Positions 32,984-43,010 of a stretch of DNA of 64,000 bases are shown piece by piece. Location of the stretch: contig CM121341.1 in the NCBI GenBank assembly GCA_051530055.1, positions 15,996,001 to 16,060,000 of the forward strand, written 5' to 3'. The DNA comes from Neoechinorhynchus agilis. Its lineage: Eukaryota > Acanthocephala. How positions within the stretch are numbered: position 1 is the stretch's first letter; each line of letters opens with the position of its first letter. The position numbers and the translations under genes were made by a program. The notes under the pieces are model-generated. The model had not been told where the DNA came from and made no database searches. It worked only from the letters and a program-made list of their open reading frames with translations.

Positions 32984-33669
32984 CGTTTTGAATCTCGTCG
33001 AGTTCATCATCAGTTCTAAAATACAAGTTGTGAAATAGTTATTCTGCTCTCAAGCGCGCTTATAATTGGTTGTGTTGTTTCATTTTTTTAACCATGAAGA
33101 CAGAGCTTGTATCCTCGTTGGTCATTCATGTCCGGTTTGCGTTCTTTGATTAAGAAGGCTTCCTTAATTAAGGGTCGGAAATTATTGCGTTGACTTGCTA
33201 AAGCCATTGTTCGGTCATAATTGACCACGTGACCGGTTTGCACCTCGTGTAGTGCAATATTCGACGCTACCGCCTTCTGAGTCTTGGACAGTTTATGTTC
33301 TGCGAATCTCGTTTTCAGATTCGGGCCTGTTTGTCCGATGTAATTGTTGTTGCATTGGCTACAAGAAACTTTGTAGACAGCAGCCCTTTTTTCTAGTTTC
33401 TGGTATTTCCGGGAAATGAGGTTTCCTATCAGCACAGAAGGTTGAAAATAAAATTGGCATTTTATCGATAGACCGCAACTCCTGATTGTCCTCGAGATCT
33501 TGTTACTCCAACAGTTGCTGCACTCCAATGCGTAGTCCATTCGATTCGGGTCCACGGATATGTGTTTTTTGACTGGATGTTCCTCACACAGCCCAGTTGC
33601 TCTCACACTGAAGTACGAACTTCTTTGTTGGATTTCGTCACTGAGGCATTCCTCACCGCAAGCATTCAT
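32984..33669 (-). mobile_element. Penelope-like element 3' part: GIY-YIG endonuclease ORF and terminal motif
   Basis: The minus-strand ORF 33669-33088 (193 aa) has the GIY-YIG nuclease of PLEs: VYKVSCSQCNNNYIGQTG, then TRFAEHK, NIALHE, GHVVNYD and a C-terminal KEAFLIKERKPDMN. Cys pairs upstream (CSNCWSN) suit the PLE linker. Downstream on the same strand are the arm sequence seen at 9.2 kb and a CTGATGA-stem-GAAA-like motif (33013-32984). The upstream RT is not in place, so the element is incomplete. Confidence 0.85.
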
Positions 33670-33942
33670 TGTGTCATAAGGAAAACGTAAGAATCATCAT
33701 CCTTTTCTCTCTTGATACACGATCTCAGCATCACATATTAAATTCACCGATAGCTTGTTCATTGAACGTTCATTTAAACAATTATTTCCATTGATTTCGC
33801 GACAAAATTTTGCCTTTCTTTCGTATTCATTTTTTTTATAATCAATAATTTAATATCAGATGTCTCTTTTTGTAATGTAAAGATATTGTACATAAGATAA
33901 TTTGAAGATTGGTGAATTTATTAAAATTAAATTAAATTGTCA

Positions 33943-34050
33943 ATTAAATTCGAATTTTCGACCCTTTCGTGGCTCTTCGTCAGGTATTTAAAAACTTACA
34001 AACAATATCCTGACGAAGACCCACGAAAGGGTCGAAAATTCGAATTCAAT
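33943..34050. repeat. Inverted pair of a second hammerhead-like motif
   Basis: Two arms, 33943-33983 (-) and 34009-34050 (+), are separated by about 26 nt. Each reads CTGACGAAG, a GACCC/GGGTC stem with ACGAAA loop, then GAAAATTCGAATT. This has the CTGANGA...GAAA arrangement of the other PLE-linked motifs but a different stem and flank, implying a second element family. Confidence 0.75.
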
Positions 34051-34089
34051 TAACAATTTAATTTAATCATTTTGTAATTACAGAATTTT

Positions 34090-34225
34090 ATTTCGCAGTC
34101 ATATCAAATCCGCATTAACCATACGTTATGATTGTTCGGCAGCTTCCTTGATGGCAGTGGCATTGCCGCGTTGGATCGCCGCGTTGATTCGCTGCAACAG
34201 GAAGCTGCTGGAGCGCATATCGCCG
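34090..34225 (-). mobile_element. RLE LINE, 3'-terminal fragment
   Basis: The minus strand reads SSSFLLQRINAAIQRGNATA then IKEAAEQS and stop, followed by CATAACGTATGGTTAATG. It is the same subfamily and similar length as the fragment at 9.85 kb. It lies just upstream of the IWS1 start. Confidence 0.75.
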
Positions 34226-34382
34226 GTGGCTAGATAATTTTTTATTAATTTCCATATGTGGCTTAGAACGAGATTTTCGTTTCGATTGTGTGAAGAATGG
34301 TTTGTTATACTTTGCGTCATTTCCGTTTTCAATCCCCAAAAATGATCAGTCATAGTTTGTGTTGGTTTTTCGATTTCTCTAG

Positions 34383-35429
34383 ATGGCGTCCGACGCAGAG
34401 CTTTTAGATACCTTTAAACCTCAAACTGCCAGTGAATCGCCTGTCCCAGCATTTGTTCGAGATAACCTTGCAATTGAAGACGTAGGTCTTCCCAATGATC
34501 GTGATAACTTTGAAGTGGACGCGATCGACGCATACAAACGTTTTGCAAAAGAACGCAAAGATAAAGGAAGGCGGAGCCGTGTAGACAGGGACACCGGTAC
34601 AGTTCCGATTCCTCAGCGGTATTTCATAGATGAGGCGAGACGAACTGTGTCGGAGATGCACAGTTGTAATACCAAAGACCGCGCAGCAATCGAATCTAAA
34701 GGTCCTACTCCGTTGCACCGGTTCAAGTATTTACCGGTCATCAAGGAACAGTTGAGAAAGCACCGCAAGGATTTTAAGGAATGTCTGATTGAGGCTGGAT
34801 TCCTGGAAGCGTGTAGAGCATGGTTGCGAGCCTATAAGGATTACTCGATGCCTGGAGTCGATTTACAAACCAGCGATGAACTCGTAAACGGTTTCTTGTG
34901 AATTCATGACTGGTACTTACAAGAGGGAATAGTCGATTGCCTCGAGCAACTTCCAACGCCAAACTTTCGAGCTGTTATAGAGTCGGAAATTGGAAAGTCC
35001 CTTCGATTAATATACGCTCTGCCTGAGCAAGTTCCTCGGATAAAACAAAAGGTTGACGTTGTCCTGACCAGATGGGTTCGCGGATACATTCAAGCTGATT
35101 CTGATTCCGACTCCTGCAGAGTTCCGGTTGCATCGGAACTTGTCAAGAAACGCAACCTGCCAAACGAGATCGACTTATTGGTCGATGTGGACGAATCACA
35201 AGACAAAACTGGAAAGTCTGCTCCGACTATGGCTTTTTATTCTTTTAAAGTAGCTCCACCTCACGCTGTTGCTGATGCTGAGTGGTCCAAATCGGTACAG
35301 CGATCCAAGATGAAAGACCATAATGCTGGAGTGCAATTCAAATTCACAAGCTTAAGTAAGAAAATGAACGCTGTTAAGACTCCGAGTGCTCATAAACATA
35401 AAGGAAGAAAAAGTGGTCCTGGCAAGTAA
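34383..35429 (+). CDS. IWS1: IWS1/Spn1 transcription elongation factor
   Basis: Two exons, 34383-34883 and 34926-35429, joined across a 42-nt intron (GTAAAC...AAGAG), give 334 aa. Read unspliced, a stop would end the protein at 34901; the joint restores TSDEL-GIVDCLEQLPTP, which matches the family. The core is a TFIIS-N-like helical domain (RFKYLPVIKEQLRKHRKDF, CLIEAGFLEACRAWL, SEIGKSLRLIYALPEQ, VLTRWVRGYI). The C-terminus (FTSLSKKMNAVK...KHKG) matches the IWS1 tail. Spn1 binds Spt6 and acts in Pol II elongation and histone handling. The long acidic N-terminal repeats of vertebrate IWS1 are absent. Confidence 0.9.
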
Positions 35430-35894
35430 ATGTTTAGAAATAAAGTCATCAAAAGGTTAGACAGTTTTGGAGCACTCCCCATCTGTAATAGCATAGACAG
35501 AGGAGCTTTCACCAGAAATGGGCCTTTATATCCCGAATTAATCATTTTAGTGAAAAAGTTTGAATACCTTCATTTCAACGATTAAATGATATTCTTATGT
35601 ATATTTATTTAAATGTCATGTGCAAACACACATCAGTCACTCTTTCAAAAATTTCATAAGAATTGCCATAGAATTTGATCCAGGCAAAGGAGCAAGACTG
35701 AGTGTAGGATCGATCTCATATTCCTCAGTCTATTCTTGATGCCTCAGGAATGTATAAAAGTGAACCTCTGCTATTGGATTTAGCATCCCACGTGGGAATT
35801 TTTCTCGGGATGTATCTCCTTTACCACCCAATTTGACTATATCCGCATAGCATCTCAATCTGAAACTGTGATCATAAATAAATATTTTTTTGAA
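35430..35894. other. IWS1 3' region and intergenic DNA
   Basis: Likely IWS1 3' UTR at the left. Otherwise nothing recognised. Confidence 0.4.
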
Positions 35895-36150
35895 GATTGA
35901 CCAGCCGGTAACTTATATCAATATGTGGCCTTCAAGTTGTTCGAATCCGTTACCACCAATGACGCACAACCAAAAGGGGACAAAATACTGCTGAAGGGAG
36001 GAAACTCACTGATGAGTCCCGCCTCCTGGAGGTATCCGAGGATCCAGAGGAATGTACAAACTCGTACCGGTTGGTTAAGTGCATTGAGTGATTTATTTAC
36101 TTCTCTGAACCAGATCGGTGGGCTGTGTGCCCGACAATTATTAGCCGTGA
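35895..36150. mobile_element. Mosaic fragment matching the 56.6-57.0 kb element ends
   Basis: GATGAGTCCCGCCTCCTGGA and AGGTATC...GGATCCAGAGG, then CGGTGGGCTGTGTGCCC and TTATTAGCCGTGA, match 56838-56985. The left end (GACCAGCCGGTAACTT) is the inverted counterpart of 57000-57020. The element sequence stops exactly where the ATT microsatellite starts. No GAAA follows the CTGATGAG, so no hammerhead is called. Confidence 0.6.
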
Positions 36151-36487
<337 letters not shown>

Positions 36488-36998
36488 TTACATTTGCATG
36501 AATATAGCCAAAATGCTATGACTTAATGCCAGGCCTACATTTACCCGCAATTTAGATTGGCGTGAGATCACGACAGTACTGACCGATTTCCACATTCCCA
36601 TAATCCCATCTAGCTAAAAGCCAAAATTCATCCAAACAAAATTGATGGTATCCTCTATGGTAAATTTGATGATCCACATATCTATGCAGTTGTGAATACC
36701 ATTAAGGTTCTCGGAACATGCAGCAATATCAATATCCAATTGACTTCTTCCCCCCCCCTCCCGGCGTATGAAAATACGGTACAGAACACAGAACAATGCT
36801 CCAAAAGATCTTTATCAAGCATCACAACAAACGTAAAAATTGCTATACGATACTCCCGGGCAACGCCGGTTAAAAAGGCTAGTCGATTATATTTACGTTG
36901 CTTTTATCGAAATCACATAATTCTCGAGACTACTGAGCGCATGCAAACGCATGTAAATGGCGACGTTATCTTCTTGAAGTCCCTTCGAATTTAAAACA
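36488..36998. other. Intergenic DNA
   Basis: Nothing recognised apart from a short C-run at about 36751. Confidence 0.35.
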
Positions 36999-37131
36999 CA
37001 GATTTTAAACCGGTACTATTCTACGATTTAGAAATTAACATCAAGCAAATAAGCAGTGAGAAATTAGAGTGCAATAAAAGAAAATTCTCAAAAAATGCTT
37101 AGTTGACATTTGAATAAATAATGGAGATGTC

Positions 37132-37244
37132 CAAAGAATAAGCCTCGCAATCCAACGAGGAAATGCGGTCAGCGCCCGGGGGACGATTTAATCTAAAATT
37201 GTCCTTTAAAAAGAAACAAACAAAATAAGTATATAATAATACCA
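37132..37244 (+). mobile_element. Very short 5'-truncated RLE LINE insertion
   Basis: It reads SLAIQRGNAVSARGTI and stop, the C-terminus typical of this family, then about 60 nt of 3' UTR ending in a TAATAATACC-like tail. The paralogous segment at 12.45 kb lacks it: there GAGATGTC runs straight into GAATATATTAAA. That comparison defines both ends to within a base or two and shows no long target-site duplication. Confidence 0.8.
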
Positions 37245-37682
37245 AATATATTAAATTTGTATTATTTCTAAAAATATTAAGAATTTATAAATGCAAATTT
37301 AGGTGTCTAATTTCAAATTGTAATTTCTCAGCAAAAATAAATTCGATTTGAGAAATCAATAAATCTGATTCAAATAAATAAGATAACTGTTAACAATCAT
37401 AGTGCAGCTTTGGCAGCAATTTCGTTTTCTTTGTGATGTTGGTCGTAAATGATTCATTTGGAATTCAAAGGTAAGTTCTTTTATGTGGAAAATACTTAGG
37501 CGCACTTCAGTAGAGCAACTTTATGCTACATGGAGGTTGCTTTTCAAAAATGAAGACCGCGAAAATTATCCTCCTGCACAAAGTGAGTAATTTTATTGTT
37601 TAAAACAAAGAAAGTCAAAACTGGTCTTCCTTGAAAACCAGGGAACTATATTTTAGAATTTAGTGAATCAGGCACGAATTGA

Positions 37683-37690
37683 TATATAAG
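37683..37690 (+). promoter_or_regulatory. TATA box of the 47-aa gene
   Basis: TATATAAG followed by ACGGCATTCAAA, conserved with the 185-aa gene. The ATG lies about 40 nt downstream. Confidence 0.55.
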
Positions 37691-37730
37691 ACGGCATTCA
37701 AATTTTTTTCTGTAACCTCAAGAACCACTG

Positions 37731-37874
37731 ATGGCTACTTTTTTAGTTAATGCTGCTATATTCGCGGTAACTGGACCGTTACTTCCCCTGTTCAAAAAAT
37801 TATGGAGATGCACTATCGGACGTCTTTTTAAACCCAAAGAAAAGCCTGAGGAACAACTGAAGAAAGCAAAATAA
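37731..37874 (+). CDS. 47-aa basic membrane-active-type protein (GP-motif family)
   Basis: ORF MATFLVNAAIFAVTGPLL, then PLFKKLWR, ending in a Lys/Glu-rich tail. The first ~26 residues match the N-terminus of the 185-aa protein almost residue for residue, and the 3' UTR (GCGCGTTTCAATAAATC) matches too, but the soluble domain of about 130 residues is missing. The protein could be a membrane-inserting cationic peptide; that is inference from composition. It may instead be a decayed copy, although its promoter and polyadenylation signal are kept. Confidence 0.55.
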   Translation: MATFLVNAAIFAVTGPLLPLFKKLWRCTIGRLFKPKEKPEEQLKKAK

Positions 37875-37915
37875 ATCTCGGACACAAACGACATGCGCGT
37901 TTCAATAAATCGTGA

Positions 37916-38544
37916 TTTTTATGTCGATTTAATTAAGATTTCATTTGCATTTTATTAATTTCACTACAATTATAAAATACACACGTTTTAAATAGCAAAC
38001 TGCAATGATCTAAAATATCGCCTTCAGCATTCCATAAGCGTCATAAGGAGGTTCAAGAGTTGTTAGTGATTCTAAAGTTAATTAAAAAATGTTGAATACA
38101 TATGAGAATTGGAGAATGTCAAAAAGAGTTTAGAACACACGTAGCTTTATGTATTATTCGAGCTACATATGATTTGAAGGGCGACTATTTGTTATTTTTT
38201 AGCTGGCTAAATCTGATGCTCTACTTAGAAACTTCATTGTAAAAGGAACAAATCTAATATTGGTAGCGCTCCAAACTATAAAATGTTGGCAATTAAAGGA
38301 CCATCTAGACAGGCGGTGTTAGTTTTGAGAAACAATTCCTAGCAAATAAAAGTGTTCAAGGGAAAGTTTTCACAGAGTTCTAAAAGCACCGGAGATAAAA
38401 AGAGGTTATCTTAAAAAACGAACTCACAAAAAGTATGCCACGATTTTACAATCGGCTTTCATATTAAAACAAAGTCATCGATCGGCAGTGCTAAAATTTA
38501 ACAGTTGACGGCCGAGTGGTTTTTAAATTCATCTCAATTGAACT
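37916..38544. other. Intergenic DNA
   Basis: AT-rich, nothing recognised. Confidence 0.35.
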
Positions 38545-38605
38545 ATAATAATAAAACGTTTATTTGTTAAAATACAAAGAATAGGACCCAAACTATGGGA
38601 ACCAA
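38545..38605 (-). mobile_element. LINE 3' end with TAATAATA-type tail
   Basis: Matches the 3' terminal block at 10.36 and 43.2 kb (CTATAATAATAAAACGTTT, ACAAAGAATAGGACCCA). Only the tail region is present. A 14-bp unit (GTCCCGAGTGTAA) is repeated nearby at about 38650. Confidence 0.6.
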
Positions 38606-38990
38606 CGCATTTAATAGTAGCATAAATTTCTTTCAATCCGGAGTGTAAGTAAGTCCCGAGTGTAAGTCCCGAGTGTAAAACCAATAATCTAAATCGAATG
38701 TATCAGTTTTGACGTTTTAAAGGTTCTACTGCTGCTTCCTAGGACTAATTTTAGACCCTCTTCGTTCTCGAAGAGGTATCCAACATGCAGTGCAAGAATG
38801 AAACTTTCGAGTACACGGAAACGTAGGCATTGAGCATTGACAACCATTTTAATAGAGCTCATTCTTCGGTTCCCAGTATATTTAGATGAGTTGAACCTTC
38901 AAAACGACAGAAATTTGTATTTTTTACTTGTAGAAATTCAAAGGATGAATCTTTTGACATTCATTGTTCGGTTTCAATTGTTTCTTCGTG

Positions 38991-38998
38991 TATTTAAG
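38991..38998 (+). promoter_or_regulatory. TATA-like box of the 104-aa gene
   Basis: TATTTAAG about 56 nt upstream of the ATG, conserved in position and context at 46355-46362 of the paralogous locus. Confidence 0.45.
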
Positions 38999-39053
38999 TA
39001 AACTACATGCAAAGTGCGAAAACTAAAAAGTACAACTACAAAGGGATTGAAAA

Positions 39054-39368
39054 ATGTCAGATTGGATCGTAGAGCACATCATTAACCTGATACTGATCAT
39101 TGTGATGGGGCCGGCATACATTCTTGTAATTATAAGAAAATATGTAGTTAGATGGTTATTTGGAAAGGCAGTGACGATCGCAAAAAAGAAGGTTACGAAA
39201 AAGATTGAAGAAAAAAAGAAAAGTCTTATTTGGTTTGTGCTGTTCGTGATCCTGGGACCAAATTACATCTTTGTCGCAATCGGGAGGCGAATTTACAGAT
39301 TTATAATGTCAAAATTCGGCAAAGGTAGTACAACTGAGACTACAACGCCAGAATCAACCGAAGCATGA
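39054..39368 (+). CDS. 104-aa basic two-segment membrane protein (GP-motif family)
   Basis: The ORF has two copies of one design: hydrophobic stretch, Gly-Pro, hydrophobic stretch, basic aromatic segment. The first is ILIIVMGPAYILVIIRKYV (about residues 13-31) and the second FVLFVILGPNYIFVAIG, then RRIYRFIMSKFGKG (about 62-92). A Lys-rich linker (AKKKVTKKIEEKKK) joins them and a Thr/Glu tail ends the protein. The second half is the closest match to the 55-aa paralogue at 46.4 kb. Two transmembrane helices or a reentrant pair are likely. No known family recognised. Confidence 0.65.
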   Translation: MSDWIVEHIINLILIIVMGPAYILVIIRKYVVRWLFGKAVTIAKKKVTKKIEEKKKSLIWFVLFVILGPNYIFVAIGRRIYRFIMSKFGKGSTTETTTPESTEA

Positions 39369-39487
39369 ATAAAAAAGGACAACAGTTTAGAGCTGGTATT
39401 CTCGAACAAACTCATTTCACGATTAAATCGAAAAATATAAGTGTGTCCGCGGGGATGGGATTTTGATAGAGAACTTGGTTTCGTTCG

Positions 39488-39839
39488 GGAGTTGAGCTTG
39501 AGGGTCTCTATTCAGGTGAATGTCTGGGAGCATTTCGATAATATGTTGGGATCAAAAATATGCTTACAGGAACAACTCAATGTTCTGTACAATATAAAAC
39601 AATAAATTAAGAGATTTTGATAAGACGTGAATATCGGATATGACGAACAAAAGGAATTGATGAAATGATCACAGTAACAAACTAAATATTTGTAGAAGGC
39701 ATCAGTAGATCGTAATCCCTCATCGCCTCAAAACATGTTCTAATAATTCAACAAAACACGGAATACTAACAAACACCTTATGGCATCACTGCGCTACATA
39801 GTTTCCCCAAGAAAGTTTGCTTGGGTCGTTTGGTTTTTA
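39488..39839. other. Intergenic DNA
   Basis: Nothing recognised. Confidence 0.35.
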
Positions 39840-40225
39840 AAAGGAGGAGGTTGAGCGACTAGGATACGTGTCGTTGAATGGATATGTGTTTGTTTGAGGC
39901 GATCGACCGTTAAGTTTTATGGTTTTCCACAATAATCCACCGTGAAAAACCTTTCGTTTCGCTCAAGAACCTTGTATGGTCCTGTATACGGAGCCTGTAA
40001 AGGATTCCCGGTCTGACCGCGTCTGATGAAAACGAAAGATGCTCTGTCAAAAACATGCGCTACGAATGTCGTCACCTTACCATGGTTCACAACAGGTAAG
40101 GGTGCCAGAGATCTAACCTTGTCACGTAGCCGCTGTATATGCTTAACTAGGTGAATAATAGAGAAAATCGGCCGGTACGTTGATGGCACTACCTTATGCA
40201 TGCTCTGCTGCTGTGAAATCAAGGT
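39840..40225 (-). mobile_element. LTR retroelement fossil (Ty3/mdg4-like), integrase C-terminal region
   Basis: The minus strand carries the end of a pol polyprotein: a FVFIRRG segment, then a GPYKVLER stretch typical of the Ty3-type integrase C-terminus, and a VDRLK close. No LTR, RT or gag is seen beside it. Broken and old; a small remnant. Confidence 0.7.
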
Positions 40226-40262
40226 CGGATTTAGGCGCGGTGCGGATTCCCAGTAAAATCCA

Positions 40263-40475
40263 TGATGAGATGGCCTTTTTCAATTCTGAAATTTGGGTGG
40301 TTGTCCTTTCTTGTATGGGAGGAGGTATGACAGTTTTGCAGAAGGAGACAACGAGACACTACAAAGACTCCGGCCAAAACACCCACGCAGTAGTGGCAGT
40401 TTTGAAATTCCACCTCCTCCCATACAAGACAGGACACCCAATCAAATTTCAGAGTTAAAAAAGACCATCTCATCT
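40263..40475. repeat. Foldback at the 5' end of an RLE LINE copy
   Basis: Arms 40263-40325 and 40413-40475 are inverted copies (CTTGTATGGGAGGAGG and its complement), about 63 bp each with an 87-bp spacer. The right arm is LINE coding sequence, so the left arm is an inverted piece of the same element. Confidence 0.85.
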
Positions 40476-41812
40476 TTTGCAAATGGTTCGGGTCATGGAC
40501 TTGACGGGCTAAGACCTCAGCAATTAAAGGACATGATGTCCTTACAACTGGTGAAGCAGCTCTCTAGAAAGTGCACTTTCTCGGGTAGTCGACATCGCCT
40601 GATTGGAGAGGACCTGAATCCCGTTGCAAAAAACCTATTTTTCGAAGTATCATTATGTGCCCTCACAAAAAAAGAAGGTGGTATTCGTCCCATCGCCATA
40701 CCTTCGACGATACGCCGAGTGGCAGGAAAAATTCTCTGTAAAAGTAACACAGAGAAAACCGGGCAGCAACTTCACCCAGTCCAACTGGGCTGCTGCACAT
40801 CCTGCGGGCGCGGAAGCTATTGTCCACGCGCTCCAAAACTATACTACGATGAGTTCAAAGCCGTGCGTGATTCTTGAGGGATCACGCACCAGAAGCCTTC
40901 GCGACTCCTTTGCTTTTCGAAAACCACCTCATTTCGTCCGAAAGAGGAGCGAAGCAAGGAGATCCTCTCAGTCCAATCGCATTCTCCCTAACAGTAAATC
41001 CAATAGAGCACTCTCTCCATTCCAGCTTCAACGCTTGGTACTTGGATGATGCTACGCTCGAAGGTGATCCCTCCGTTGTACTGCGCGATTTGGAGACGCT
41101 AATTAGGGAGACCTCGAGAATGGGCATTGAGCTCAATGCTGGAAAGTGTGAGCTTCTAGTATTAAATATCGAAGACGCCGCCAAAGTCAAGAAGCTAATG
41201 GATGAGTTCGAGGCCATAGCTCCAGGTCTAAAACTCGTGACTCCAGAGCAACTCAGCCTCCTATGTAGTTGCGTCTTCGATTCAAATGTGGAAGATGAGA
41301 TCGGCCATATCATACCGAAACTTTCGTTGCTGTGCGATAGGGTCAGCGCTCTCTCGGCTCATGAAGCCTTGTTTCTCATAAAGAACGCGCTCTTCATCCC
41401 AAATTATTGTACAAGGTTCGCACAGCAACATTTTTCAAACATAAGGAAGGATTGGCTAAGCTCGACGACAAGGTGAGGGCTTGTCTCGAGCGTATTTTAA
41501 ATGTCTAGCTCTGTGCCTGTATCATCTGGGGGATTGGGTGTTCGGGCGCTAGTAGACCTTGCCTTGCCAGCCTTTCTTGTTACCAGTATCGAAGAAAATT
41601 CTGAGAGAAAAGTTTTGTCTTGACCAAGACTTTGTGGTGGCAGTTGAAGAATGGTGCCAGCAGACAGGCGCTAACCAAGTCCCCGTGAATGGCCTCAGAC
41701 AGTCGATCTGGGACAGACCTCTCGTCGCGAGAGCTCACAGCTCTCTACCTTCAGGTTCTCGCGATGGGGTCGTCCGAGTTAGAGGACACAGCGATACTCG
41801 TTTAAGTTGACT
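40326..41812 (+). mobile_element. RLE LINE copy with RT N-terminal part
   Basis: This is the only copy here that reaches upstream of the RT fingers: LRPKHPRSS, then SGHGLDGLRPQQLKDMMSLQ. It then joins the region shared with the 61.9 kb copy (LCALTKKEGGIRPIAI, RGAKQGDPLSPIAFSL, YLDDATLEGDPSVVL) and stops abruptly in the linker at about 41810. It has a deletion between RT motifs at about 40870 and several frame breaks. The RT catalytic YLDD is still readable at about 41040. Confidence 0.88.
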
Positions 41813-42179
41813 CAGCAAATATAAGCATCGAAATTTAATTGAGCTAAAAAGTTACTGATTGTTACATAAAATTAATCCGCCCGAAAAACTTGGATCCTTC
41901 AATCCTTTATTTTTCAGAATATTTCTTTGTTTGATGCAATTTTATCGTTCATTTTTTAAATATCCAACACAACATTTTTGGGAATAAATCGTTGCCTGGC
42001 CTAATTATTGAGCGAGATGTTTTTACAGCGCTGAAGCTTTTAGTTGCACTGTTTTATTAATTTGGACGTATAAGCGCTGTTCGTCTTTCCGAAGATCCTT
42101 TATATGACAACCAATAAATTCGAGGTTATTCAGAGTGCATCAAAATTAGAATCTCGTTCAACAAGGGTCAAACATCCTT
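41813..42179. other. Intergenic DNA
   Basis: Nothing recognised. Confidence 0.35.
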
Positions 42180-42425
42180 GTGAATTGGTTTCTATTTTTT
42201 TTGGTCGACGGCAATACGGTACTATTCAAATATCCACTTTGTGAAAGTCAAGAAAGTTCGTGGACTAACCTTCCTGAGCCATCCGATAAAGCCTTTCATG
42301 ATCTCTACTATTCGGACTTGTTTAAGGACAGTGACGATGAGGCATTCGCAAGTCAGAGTTATACACCCGACGACAAAGAACAAGTTGCGAGGTATTCCAA
42401 AAACTCACCATTGATATCGGCCTAA
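42180..42425 (+). other. Possible host exon (acidic C-terminal segment)
   Basis: An open frame without ATG reads through LFKYPLCESQESSWTNLPEP, then DLYYSDLFKDSDDEAFASQS, ending PLISA. The composition looks protein-like. No upstream exon or family is recognised. It could be the last exon of a degraded gene. Confidence 0.25.
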
Positions 42426-42434
42426 AAAAATTAT

Positions 42435-42647
42435 TTAGATTATGCGACGAGGATATAGTTTTTGTCCAAAAGTCTTAATATTCGTGAAGATCATAGCGCA
42501 AGAGTAGATAATCTCTACTTTTTGTCCATCGGAACCTCGAATATCCGTGGCCGACTTAAAAATTCGATTTGCTGGATCCGAAACGACAACTGAATTTGTC
42601 AGTATTGGTGTAATTTTGAATGTAAGCGTCTTGTCACGAATCTTCAA
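42435..42647 (-). other. Possible host exon, convergent with the previous one
   Basis: An open frame without ATG on the minus strand, 70 codons (TLTFKITPILTNSVVVSD, DGQKVEIIYSCAMIF). Its stop lies 10 bp from the stop of the convergent frame. Family not recognised. Confidence 0.2.
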
Positions 42648-42814
42648 AAGAATATGTTTATTATTAGTCTACGTTTACCGACGAGTGGATTATTCAATCA
42701 TATAAATAGGAACAAGACAATCGTCTTTTACTTATGGCAATTATTTTGTTCCTCGAAAATTGAACTTTTATTTTAATCGAAATCACTTCTCATAAAGACA
42801 AAATACAGCGTCCT

Positions 42815-43010
42815 GGGTTGAAATAATTATTTCGTTCCCTGTGGCGTCGTGACACTCGAGTCGTTTGGTACCGCCGCCCAGGACCTCGTCAAGCAATTTT
42901 CGAGCAAAACATAAACCTGACTGTGCAACGGGAAACGCTAGATCCGTTCTTTCGATCACTACACCAGGACGACAGCTGAGTGATCCATTGCTGCTGCGTG
43001 AATGTTTATA
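42815..43010 (+). mobile_element. RLE LINE, 3' fragment
   Basis: C-terminal FVPCGVVTLESFGTA-like frame, then CTACACCAGGACGACAGCTGAGTGATCC, matching the 14.7 and 57.7 kb 3' ends but with an internal deletion. Confidence 0.65.

Larger units (their letters stand above)
36999..37730 (+). repeat. Segmental duplication, copy 2 (inverted partner at 11.97-12.60 kb)
   Basis: Reverse complement of the promoter-side region of the 185-aa gene. Matching landmarks include ATTTTAAACCGGTA, TTAACATCAAGCAAATAAGC, GATTCATTTGGAATTCAAAG and CACTTCAGTAGAGCAACTTT. It is split by the LINE insertion at 37132-37244. The homology continues past 37730 into the coding start and then resumes at the 3' end (about 37875-37915). 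Confidence 0.85.
38785..39487 (+). repeat. Direct segmental duplication, copy 1 (partner 46.14-46.71 kb)
   Basis: It includes about 270 bp of promoter-side DNA, the coding region and the 3' flank (GAGCTGGTATTCTCGAACAA, GTGTGTCCGCGGGGAT). Flanks are highly similar to the partner while the coding regions differ in length. A TATTTAAG box at 38991 is conserved in both copies. Confidence 0.85.

Noticed and set aside
36009-36050. CTGATGAGTCCC resembling a canonical hammerhead core
   Set aside because: No GAAA follows a closing stem. The stretch is retroelement sequence also present at 56.84 kb without the leading CT.
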